From a virus: a stretch of 47,644 bases of DNA. This document shows positions 21,709 through 29,232 of this stretch, one piece after another. Under the pieces are notes generated by a model. It did not search any database. It was not told the DNA's origin and worked only from the letters and a program-made list of their open reading frames with translations. Position numbers and translations under genes: made by a program. The DNA is taken from positions 1 through 47,644 of the IMG/VR virus record IMGVR_UViG_3300025326_000062, one strand, 5' to 3'. How positions within the stretch are numbered: the stretch's first letter is position 1; each line of letters starts with the position of its first letter.

Positions 21709-22404
21709 TTACTCTGGGGTGTTGCCAAAGAGGCGACGTGTTGGCGCCAGTACCAACCGACCCGGCCAGCTCTCCAACATGCGGTCGAGTTGCGCCATGC
21801 TAACGATGTCATAGGCAGGTCTCTCCGGTCGTGCAGGGCTGTTGTGGTTGGGGTCGCGGATGAAGCCGACGTGCTCCTGTCCTTCCCAGCCATCGGCGGC
21901 TGCGAGAACAGCGTGCCCGTCGCGGAACGTCCATTGCGTTAGACCTGACTTCTTGGCTGGCCGTGCAAACCCAGGGCGGACGGTCCTCCCTGAGCCGTTC
22001 TTGGCTAAGCCATTCAGCGTCTTGCCTGCGTATGAGTAGCCCTTCCACTGAGGATGGGCCCAGTACTTCTCGCAGATAATGACTGGCCCGCGCTCTCGTG
22101 CAACCTGGAGGATGCCAGCTGCACCAAGGTCGGACCGAGCCACATAGGGCAGGCCAAAGGAGTGTAGTGCTCGAAGAGCTTGGTCTCTCGTCAGCGGGAT
22201 GTCTTGAGGCGCGCCGCTTCGCTGCCTCACCTTATCTAGGCTAACGCGCTTTCCCTTGACCAGAAGAACAGTAAGCTGAATGCAGGTGTCAGCGCATGCG
22301 ACTTCACCCTCCTTTACGAGGCTATCGTCTGGCTGTCCAAACTGATAGCGATTCCGCTGTTCCAAGATACGAACAACTCTAGCGTGCCACTCGGCAGTGT
22401 TCAT
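21709..22404 (-). CDS. Papain-like peptidase, probable endolysin
   Basis: A 231-residue protein with a papain/C39-like layout: Cys in ACADTCIQLTVLL (near residue 40), His in FRDGHAVLAAA (near 168) and Asp/Asn in FIRDPNHNS. ATG 22404 overlaps the upstream membrane gene as ATGA and has GGAGG eight bases before, so the longer frame to 22440 is rejected. Placed after two membrane genes at the end of the late operon, it is most likely the peptidoglycan endopeptidase of the lysis cassette. A tail-associated or propeptide peptidase is the alternative. Confidence 0.6.
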   Translation of the reverse strand: MNTAEWHARVVRILEQRNRYQFGQPDDSLVKEGEVACADTCIQLTVLLVKGKRVSLDKVRQRSGAPQDIPLTRDQALRALHSFGLPYVARSDLGAAGILQVARERGPVIICEKYWAHPQWKGYSYAGKTLNGLAKNGSGRTVRPGFARPAKKSGLTQWTFRDGHAVLAAADGWEGQEHVGFIRDPNHNSPARPERPAYDIVSMAQLDRMLESWPGRLVLAPTRRLFGNTPE

Positions 22405-22817
22405 GTCGTGTGCCTCCAATCCTCCGTTATCCTGAGCCAAGTGTCGAGACGCTCTCCCAGCTTTGGCCAGCGACGAGTAATGCTACCCTGCACTGCTGCT
22501 GCAACCCACGCAAGCAGAACAATGAGGATAGCCAGCCTTAGAGAAAGAGTTACGACTTGGAGCGTCACCGTCCAGTCGACTTGTATTACTCGCAGCAAGG
22601 GTCCGGTCGACGTTACAACTCCTAGAACAGCACAGAGCAGTAGGGCAATGGAGCCGGCAATGGAGTGAAGCCGACGGGGTGCTTCTGCTTTCCTGCTGAG
22701 CAAGGGCAGGGGCATGTAGTGACGCAGAGACCACGACAGGCCAAGGACTAGCCCGAGAATGGCCACCGAGAGGAGACTGTTAATGAGGGCCAAGCCTGCA
22801 TCTGTAATGAGCGTCAT
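22401..22817 (-). CDS. Three-pass membrane protein, holin candidate
   Basis: A 138-residue protein with three hydrophobic segments (around residues 8-30, 52-74 and 84-108), a basic cytoplasmic-like loop and a charged C-terminus. ATGA overlaps link it to the genes on both sides. In a lysis cassette next to a peptidase it fits a holin or holin-like protein. No sequence family recognised. Confidence 0.55.
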   Translation of the reverse strand: MTLITDAGLALINSLLSVAILGLVLGLSWSLRHYMPLPLLSRKAEAPRRLHSIAGSIALLLCAVLGVVTSTGPLLRVIQVDWTVTLQVVTLSLRLAILIVLLAWVAAAVQGSITRRWPKLGERLDTWLRITEDWRHTT

Positions 22818-23062
22818 CCGTCCTTACTTCCGTTCCCGTTCCGACGGTGCAGGATAACCTGCACGTTGACCAATGCAAGTGCTGACGTAGAGAGGCTAGC
22901 GAGGATAACAACTATAGTTCCCTCTGAGATTGCGTACCCCTCTACGAACACCGGAAAGATAATGACGGCCAAGACTGTAAGGACAACAGTAATCAGCAGC
23001 ATGACGGCTCCGAAGACTCGGACCCAAGCATACAGGCGCTGCTCTCCATTGCCGCTAGCCAC
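22814..23062 (-). CDS. Two-pass membrane protein, second holin candidate
   Basis: An 82-residue protein with two transmembrane segments (AVMLLITVVLTVLAVIIF, then VVILASLSTSALALVNV) and a basic C-terminus, the usual shape of a small holin or antiholin. It precedes the three-pass protein with an ATGA overlap. Confidence 0.55.
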   Translation of the reverse strand: MASGNGEQRLYAWVRVFGAVMLLITVVLTVLAVIIFPVFVEGYAISEGTIVVILASLSTSALALVNVQVILHRRNGNGSKDG

Positions 23063-23098
23063 TACCTCCTACCGTTTGCAACAAGCCCCTCCTTTCCG

Positions 23099-23665
23099 TC
23101 ATGTGGCGATGAGTCGGTAGTAGACGCGCACCCCGGCGTAGTAGCCCGACGTGCCTGTCTGCTCATCGACCCAAATTCGAATGCCAGTCTGATTGCTGCT
23201 GCTGTTGCCAAGCGTGCCGTCGCAGACGACGCCGATGGCGTCGCGGTAGGAGTACCAGCGTGCAGCCGTCAGGCCCGCCGATGAGCGGTTGACGATGTTC
23301 GCGTAGGCACTCTCGTCCCACAGAATCTTGTCCACGTTGAGGACCCACGTGGCTGCGGGCGCGAGGTAAATCATGGACTCCCACGCCTCTAGCCAGATGG
23401 GGTAGTCGGTGGGAATGGCGGTCCAGACCGGTTGATAGTCAGCCGTCACACCGGGGATGTCGGCGCTTATCTGGAACTGTTGTTCCGAGAGCCAACGGGT
23501 GCCGTCCCACACGAAGCCCATCCCGTTGCGGATGTCCGTGCGAAAGTAGCGCTGCCCGACTCCGGGGTTGGCTGGGAAGCTCGTGCCTGAAGCATCGGGT
23601 GACTGAGCGACGAGCACCGGTGCCCAGCTACCAGTGGTCGGGTCCCAGAACTTGAGGACGCTCAT
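23099..23665 (-). CDS. Minor tail protein, tandem paralogue B
   Basis: A 188-residue beta-rich protein. It shares with the upstream gene a central block (GTSFPANPGVGQRYFRTDIR, then GTRWLSEQ) and a C-terminal YRLIAT, so the two arose by tandem duplication. The block resembles receptor-binding or fibre-tip modules that follow the tail hub. ATGA overlap with its paralogue. It lies in the GC-rich tail cassette. Confidence 0.6.
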   Translation of the reverse strand: MSVLKFWDPTTGSWAPVLVAQSPDASGTSFPANPGVGQRYFRTDIRNGMGFVWDGTRWLSEQQFQISADIPGVTADYQPVWTAIPTDYPIWLEAWESMIYLAPAATWVLNVDKILWDESAYANIVNRSSAGLTAARWYSYRDAIGVVCDGTLGNSSSNQTGIRIWVDEQTGTSGYYAGVRVYYRLIAT

Positions 23666-24240
23666 GTTGCGATAAGCCGGTAGCTGATGAGGCCTTGACC
23701 GTAGAAGGTTGCTGCGCCGCTGACCTCTGTGATGGTGACGCGAAACATGATGGGCTCGTTGCTCACGTTGCCGCCCGTGCCGTCCACTTCCACTCCGATA
23801 AGGTCGGTGTAGTGATACAACTTCGCACCCGTCTGCCCTGCTGTCGAGCGAGAAACAAGCGTGTCGATCAAGTTATTGTCGAAGTGATGCACATCCGCGA
23901 CAATCGTCCACGTCGCTGCTGAGGAGACGTAGGCCACCGTGTCCATCCGCTCCACCCAGATAGCAAAGTCGGGCGGGAGCGGGTGCCAGATGGCCGGCGG
24001 GCTACTTTGTGCAGCCTGTGTACCGCCAAAGACCTGGAAGACTTGCTCTGAGAGCCAGCGCGTGCCGTTCCATCTGAACAGCATCCCGCCCCGGATGTCG
24101 GTGCGGTAGAACGCCTGCCCGATGCGCGGGCTAGCTGGGAAGCTCGTTCCGCTCGGGAAGATGACATCCAGCCCGTCCTCGGACGTGTCCAGCCAGAGGT
24201 CCGGCTGAGGCTTGGGCAGCGACCGTGAACGGGCATCCAT
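23662..24240 (-). CDS. Minor tail protein, tandem paralogue A
   Basis: A 192-residue protein paralogous to the next gene: GTSFPASPRIGQAFYRTDIR, GTRWLSEQVFQ and the final SYRLIAT match. The N-terminal 30 residues differ. It contains the only GATC of the whole genome (23866-23869). It is probably a fibre or tail-tip adhesin; duplication and divergence suggest alternative receptor modules. Confidence 0.6.
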   Translation of the reverse strand: MDARSRSLPKPQPDLWLDTSEDGLDVIFPSGTSFPASPRIGQAFYRTDIRGGMLFRWNGTRWLSEQVFQVFGGTQAAQSSPPAIWHPLPPDFAIWVERMDTVAYVSSAATWTIVADVHHFDNNLIDTLVSRSTAGQTGAKLYHYTDLIGVEVDGTGGNVSNEPIMFRVTITEVSGAATFYGQGLISYRLIAT

Positions 24241-24647
24241 CAGAAGTCCACGCCGAAGCAGACGATGCTGACGGTCTTAGCCGCGGTGACCGCGACCAGC
24301 GGGCCGACCTGGACCTTGTACCCCGTGGGGATGAAGAGCTCGCCATCGCGGTCCAGCCAGGGAAGCATCGCCGGGTCGAGGAGGTTGACGGCCGGGATAG
24401 CGCCGTCAGAGCCAGCGCCGATTGCCACGCGGACTACGCCCACAGCATACGCCGTCGTGCCGTCGTGGATGAGGAGCTTTAGATTGACAGCCGCAGTGTC
24501 ATCGCTATGGACCGCAATGCGTGTAATCTTGCAGCCATTAGCGCCTGCGCTTACCAAGTCCTTGGCCGTCGTCCCATCCGCGTTGACGAATGTGACCTCG
24601 GCCATCTTGGACGTCAGCCCGAAGATTGGTTCAGTGTTCGCGACCAT
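24240..24647 (-). CDS. Putative tail structural protein
   Basis: A 135-residue beta-rich protein with Ala/Val-rich strands (FVNADGTTAKDLVSAG, ITRIAVHSDDTAAVNL) typical of small phage tail-tip proteins that sit between fibre genes. One-base overlap with the following paralogue. No exact family named. Confidence 0.5.
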   Translation of the reverse strand: MVANTEPIFGLTSKMAEVTFVNADGTTAKDLVSAGANGCKITRIAVHSDDTAAVNLKLLIHDGTTAYAVGVVRVAIGAGSDGAIPAVNLLDPAMLPWLDRDGELFIPTGYKVQVGPLVAVTAAKTVSIVCFGVDF

Positions 24648-24656
24648 GTGGCCCTC

Positions 24657-25883
24657 CTATCTGAATGCGCCGTATAGGTACACGCGGAGCGCCGGGGAGG
24701 CTGCCGCGCCGCCCGTCTCCGCTCGCCACTCGACCCCGCCCGCACCGTCTGGTGCAAGCACTAGCGCGTCATCCGTCTCGGCGGTCGGAAGGTCGGTTAT
24801 CTCGCCGACACCGCCCGTCAGGGTGGTCCATTTGGTGCCCGTCGCCTCGGCGGCATCGGCAGTGAGCACCTGCCCATCGGTGCCGACCGTCCTGGCTCCG
24901 TAAGTGCCCGCCCCTGTGCCCGCCATGATTGCGCCCTTCGCGGAGAAGTCGCTGTCCCGGAGGTAGGCGGTGTGGTCATCGTCGCCAAGGCCGGTGAGCG
25001 CGCCATGGTCGGTGACGCCCCCGGCCGGGTCCTCCCATGTCGGCGGGGTGGCAACGTGCCTGGTGAGCACTTGGCCTTCGGTGCCACCCTCGGTCATCTC
25101 GGGCGTCTCGATGCCGTTACCCGTGAGCATGACCTGGCGCGGCCCGGTAGCCCGGAACTCAAGGCCAGCTTGGAAGCCTGCCTCGATGCCCAGCCGGGTG
25201 GCATACAGGGTCACGTCCTCGGGTAGCACCAGCGCCAGGCCCGCCTGGAAGCCAACCTCGATACCGAACGACGACGGGCTGAGCACGACCTCGGCGTCCG
25301 CGAACAGGGCCGCAACGCCATATCCGAGCGTCGTGAAGGATATGCTAAGACCGAACGTATCCGGGTCGGTCACACCCTCTTCATAACTCGCGTTCGCACC
25401 CGTTATCTCGGAAATCATCACCTGTGACCCGAGCGGGGTCCAGTCGCTGTTGCCGCCCCATCCCCAGACATACGCGAGCGCCGTCTTGCTCCCAGGGTCG
25501 AGACTCACCTGTATCTGATTACCGGCCACCGCGGCCCAACCCCAATCGATAACCTCGATGGGTCCGTCAGCGGTCAGGAACGCAGCCTGTATCGGGATGG
25601 TGCTGCCAAACGGTCCATTCCACACGAGGTCGTCGTTGGCTCGACCGCTGATGTCGGCGAGGAAGCCGAGATAGGTGTGATAGTTGGTGGGTGGGCTCTG
25701 CGCTCCCGTCTCCATCGTCAGGTCCACTGCTACCCCACCAAAGGTCAGGGTCAGGCCGCCACCGTGGCACTGGATGGCGACCACGAGCGCGACGGCATCA
25801 CCGGGCACTGTCAGGGTGATGGTTCCACCGTCGCGCGCGACTATCTGCATGGCCGCGCCTTCGCCTGCGAAGGTGACTGCCAT
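24657..25883 (-). CDS. Tail fibre protein
   Basis: A 408-residue protein. ATG 25883 is chosen because AGGGAG lies upstream; the longer frame reads basic out-of-phase sequence. The N-terminal ~250 residues form a beta domain with a repeated GIE(V/A)GFQAGL unit. The C-terminal part has the collagen-like fibre signature HGALTGLGDDDHTAYL and repeated GQVLT segments that mark trimeric fibre shafts. It is probably a host-recognition fibre. Confidence 0.65.
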   Translation of the reverse strand: MAVTFAGEGAAMQIVARDGGTITLTVPGDAVALVVAIQCHGGGLTLTFGGVAVDLTMETGAQSPPTNYHTYLGFLADISGRANDDLVWNGPFGSTIPIQAAFLTADGPIEVIDWGWAAVAGNQIQVSLDPGSKTALAYVWGWGGNSDWTPLGSQVMISEITGANASYEEGVTDPDTFGLSISFTTLGYGVAALFADAEVVLSPSSFGIEVGFQAGLALVLPEDVTLYATRLGIEAGFQAGLEFRATGPRQVMLTGNGIETPEMTEGGTEGQVLTRHVATPPTWEDPAGGVTDHGALTGLGDDDHTAYLRDSDFSAKGAIMAGTGAGTYGARTVGTDGQVLTADAAEATGTKWTTLTGGVGEITDLPTAETDDALVLAPDGAGGVEWRAETGGAAASPALRVYLYGAFR

Positions 25884-25908
25884 GGCTTCTAGCTCCCTGA
25901 CAGCACGG

Positions 25909-26352
25909 CTATGCCGCCTGCCGTGCGAAGAGCAGGCCCGCCACCGGAAGCACGAGCGAGAGCAGGCCATTGTTGGCGTTCACGCCGAAGCCACCCGTAG
26001 TGGTGCTGGCCAGGATGATGTCATTGGCCTCAGTCCCGTCAACGAAGAGGTACACCGCCATGCCAGCGATGACCTCGCTGCCTGCCGCAACCTCGGCACC
26101 ACCGAACTGGCCGTTATCGAAGTCGAGCTGCATCTCGTTGTCTGCATCGACATAGGCGAAGGTTACGGCAGCGCAGTCCAGCTCGGCATAGCCAGTTCCA
26201 TCGAAGACAGCCATAGTCCCGTCCAGAAGGTTTATGGAGTCTGCGTTGAACGAGAAACCGGACATGAATAGGAAGGCGCGGATGTCTGGAGTACCATTGA
26301 GGCTGCCTGCCTTGAGCGCAGTATAGAAGCCCTTGTAAATGACGTCGGCCAT
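25909..26352 (-). CDS. Tail-tip or fibre-associated structural protein
   Basis: A 147-residue acidic beta-rich protein. ATG 26352 has AAGGAGG upstream. Segments such as YKGFYTALKAGSLNG and DIRAFLFMSGF resemble short phage tail structural proteins found with fibres. No His/Asp enzyme motif. It lies between the hub protein and the fibre. Confidence 0.5.
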   Translation of the reverse strand: MADVIYKGFYTALKAGSLNGTPDIRAFLFMSGFSFNADSINLLDGTMAVFDGTGYAELDCAAVTFAYVDADNEMQLDFDNGQFGGAEVAAGSEVIAGMAVYLFVDGTEANDIILASTTTGGFGVNANNGLLSLVLPVAGLLFARQAA

Positions 26353-26353
26353 G

Positions 26354-28936
26354 TCAGCCTCCTTCTCCTTGGTCTGCGATGTAGGTCGCCCGCACGGCCA
26401 TCGTCGCCGTGGGGAAGTGGTCGATGCTGAACGTCGTCGCTGTCCCATCCTCGATGACCGGAGCCACGCCCACGCCCGCAATGTCCGCTCTCAACGTCTC
26501 AGCCTCGAACGGCTGGTCCGTCATGAACGCGTTAGTGTCACCGGAAGCGAGCCCGAGCCATTCGCCTACCACATGCTGTCCTGGAGCGGCCCGTGCCTGC
26601 GTCTTGAGCTGGTGGATACTGATGGTCTGCCCCGTACCAGCCCGCAACCAGAGCATTAGCCGGTCGCCGTCATCCTCCGTGTCGGTGAGCGGAGTAATCA
26701 AGTCCCACTCGGTAGGTTCGCCATCGGCTATCTTCCACAGCTTGCCACGTATCGACCCTGACCGACTGTCGAACCGCGCCACCCACTTGTCGTCAGTCGT
26801 GAGCGCTTTGGCAAGATACTCAGTCGATGCACCACCGTTGACACTAATGCCCGCAGCTGCTGAGGCATCACCAAGATGGACCGTACCCACGGTGGTCATG
26901 CCCTCACCGGTAGTCGTTACCTCGATGCGCCGCGTTCCATCGACGGTTAGGTTATCTACGCTGAATACGACGCTAAGGTCCGAACCGCCACCCGACCACG
27001 CACCGGGCGACTGTGTATCGTCCTCGCGCTCGCCTGACACGTACATGCCGCGCCCGCCCGGACCCTCAAGGTAGTACGCACCGTCCTCGACCCCATAGGT
27101 CGGGGAGCCGTCCACGCCCGCGTCCTGCCACGTGTGGCCAGTGTCCGTAGTGCCCGTGGGCTCGGCATCGGTGGACGTAGCCCAAGTTGCAGAGTCAAGC
27201 TGCGTCTTCGCGACGTTCCCGTTATTCGACCCGTCAGGCACAGCCCCGAAGCAATAGTAGGTGAAGCCGTAGTTGGTGCGCCAGTTAGCCTGGAAACCGA
27301 CGTACATGTAGGCGCCCTCGGCAGGGACGAGCGCGATGGGCACGAACACGGTCCCCGACGCTCCGGGAGGCAGGGTGCCAACCGGTGAGCCCTGCCACGT
27401 AGCACTCGGTACGTCATTCTTGACGACGACTTGGATACCCGCCGCTCCTGCTCCCCAGGCAGCACCCACAGTGATATTCAGGAACATCCCAGCCGCATCG
27501 GCCGGGTGTGCCGGAACGACGAAGCGCCGCCACTCTTCAGTGTCGAGCCAACCCGCGAACCAGAAGTCGAAGCCCGTGCATTGGCTGGCCGGGGGCCGCG
27601 ATGCGTGGCCCGTGACCGTCTGCCCCACCCGCGAGAAGATGTCACGCGAGCCGAGCGGATGGAGCCAGTTGTGGGTCGCGAACGTCGGGCCTGAGGTGTA
27701 GTCCTGATTGCCGCCTAGGATGCCGGTTGAGCCCTGGCGGAACTGAGTGGTGGCGTTGAAGGCGAAGACGTTGCCCAGCGTAATGGCGTCACCCGGCACA
27801 ATAGTTGGAGGAGCCACAGTCCGGTTAAACTCGTCGAGTGTTTGCGGGCCGGGTGCTGACTGGTCCTCAGGTCGTCCCATCTTCGGGCTGCGCCGCTTGG
27901 GCTTGTTGTTAAGCGTAAGCTCGCTGCGCAGATACGCAGTGTTGTTCGTATCGTGGGGGTCCATTGCCGTAATGACGACACGGATAACCCGCATGGTCTG
28001 GTCGTGCTCCCACAGGACTTCGTTTAGCTGCGGACGCATTCCGACCCAGATACCCGGCTCGAAGCACACGAGTCCCGCCTCGACCTCAGCCGCCTTCGTA
28101 CGCTGTAGCTGCGCATTTGCATGACGCTGGGCTGCTCGCGCAGTACGTATCTCTTCGGCGCTGACAAACTGCTCTTTGCGCCCGGTGCTATCGCCCCATT
28201 CGTAGTCGGCGATGTTGGCCTCGGACACGGCCCAGCGGGACTCGGAGCGCTTCTCCGGCTCCACGAGGATTGCGTTCGCACGTGACAGACCGTCGCGCCG
28301 GTAGGTGAACTCGCGGAAGGGGAATGAATCTACGAAGTCAGGAGCTTCGTTGTTAAGGTCGAAGGGCGCCGCAACCGTATGTGCAGCATTGACGACCCAG
28401 AGCTTGTTGTCGAGGTCTATCCATGCCGGCCGCAGCCCTACCTCGTTGATAACAGAGTCGAGCGCTTCAGCCACAGTCATTCCGTACATATCCTGACGCT
28501 CCACGTCCTCATCGGGTACGTCGTATTCGTGGTCGTCGATGTGCCATGCATGGCCGAGGTAACCCACAATCCAGCGGATGCGCCGGATGGCCCGCTCCTT
28601 CTTTCGGTGTTCGCGTTGCCGGATGATAGCATCACCAAGCTTAGCAGTATAGTCCTGTGCCTCCAGAACCCACTTACGAGGACCGGATTCATCGGTGCGG
28701 TCCTCAGTAACAATGCTCAGGTGCCCGGCGAAGATGCGCTCATCTCGGAAGGTAGCTCTGACCTCGTCCTCCTCAACGAACTCCCAGCCCTGGCCCTGGT
28801 CGACGACCTCGCACGAGAACGTAGCCACCATATCAGGCCATTCCTGCGTAATCTGGATGGTGTCCAACGTCGCCGTGAACATGAACTCTCGGTGTACATT
28901 GCGAAAGGCCCATTCACCGCGGCTGGGGTAGGGCAT
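26354..28936 (-). CDS. Tail hub / minor tail protein (Dit-Tal-like)
   Basis: An 860-residue protein directly downstream of the tape measure region. The N-terminal ~330 residues (MPYPSRGEWAFRNVHREF, ...ATFRDERIFAGHLSIVTED) have the hub pattern of gp27/Tal baseplate proteins. The rest is beta-rich with a lectin-like or carbohydrate-binding look (TGTTDTGHTWQDAG). It would cap the tail tube and carry the fibres. Much richer in GC than the tape measure gene. Confidence 0.65.
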   Translation of the reverse strand: MPYPSRGEWAFRNVHREFMFTATLDTIQITQEWPDMVATFSCEVVDQGQGWEFVEEDEVRATFRDERIFAGHLSIVTEDRTDESGPRKWVLEAQDYTAKLGDAIIRQREHRKKERAIRRIRWIVGYLGHAWHIDDHEYDVPDEDVERQDMYGMTVAEALDSVINEVGLRPAWIDLDNKLWVVNAAHTVAAPFDLNNEAPDFVDSFPFREFTYRRDGLSRANAILVEPEKRSESRWAVSEANIADYEWGDSTGRKEQFVSAEEIRTARAAQRHANAQLQRTKAAEVEAGLVCFEPGIWVGMRPQLNEVLWEHDQTMRVIRVVITAMDPHDTNNTAYLRSELTLNNKPKRRSPKMGRPEDQSAPGPQTLDEFNRTVAPPTIVPGDAITLGNVFAFNATTQFRQGSTGILGGNQDYTSGPTFATHNWLHPLGSRDIFSRVGQTVTGHASRPPASQCTGFDFWFAGWLDTEEWRRFVVPAHPADAAGMFLNITVGAAWGAGAAGIQVVVKNDVPSATWQGSPVGTLPPGASGTVFVPIALVPAEGAYMYVGFQANWRTNYGFTYYCFGAVPDGSNNGNVAKTQLDSATWATSTDAEPTGTTDTGHTWQDAGVDGSPTYGVEDGAYYLEGPGGRGMYVSGEREDDTQSPGAWSGGGSDLSVVFSVDNLTVDGTRRIEVTTTGEGMTTVGTVHLGDASAAAGISVNGGASTEYLAKALTTDDKWVARFDSRSGSIRGKLWKIADGEPTEWDLITPLTDTEDDGDRLMLWLRAGTGQTISIHQLKTQARAAPGQHVVGEWLGLASGDTNAFMTDQPFEAETLRADIAGVGVAPVIEDGTATTFSIDHFPTATMAVRATYIADQGEGG

Positions 28937-29232
28937 CAGGCTACCTTAGCGGTGAGGGATGCCCCAGCACCCCTCACCCCTGCCGGGGTCCGCCTCCCGC
29001 CCCTATGCGTTCGTCGGACCCTCATCTGATAGCGTCGGACTCGCTCTCGCTCGCGCTCTAGGTTCCGGTCGCGGTAGCGCTTGTATGCTGCACGCTGACA
29101 GGCACGACACACGGGGTACGGCTGTCCGAGCGTATATGTCCCGACCACTTCGAGCGCATGGCCATTGGGGCAGAGACGCCCGTGCACAGACACATCGTGC
29201 CGCGTCCAGTTACAGACAGTACATAGGGACAT
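28936..29232 (-). CDS. Zinc-ribbon protein within tail cluster
   Basis: A 98-residue basic protein with CTVC (residue 4), CPNGH, and CRAC (near 42), followed by a long Arg-rich helix (YKRYRDRNLERERERVRR). It looks like the zinc part of a phage HNH or endonuclease VII-type protein but lacks a visible His-Asn-His core. One-base overlaps with the hub and tape measure genes. A DNA-binding protein among tail genes is unusual, so it may be a degenerate homing-nuclease relic. Confidence 0.5.
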   Translation of the reverse strand: MSLCTVCNWTRHDVSVHGRLCPNGHALEVVGTYTLGQPYPVCRACQRAAYKRYRDRNLERERERVRRYQMRVRRTHRGGRRTPAGVRGAGASLTAKVA

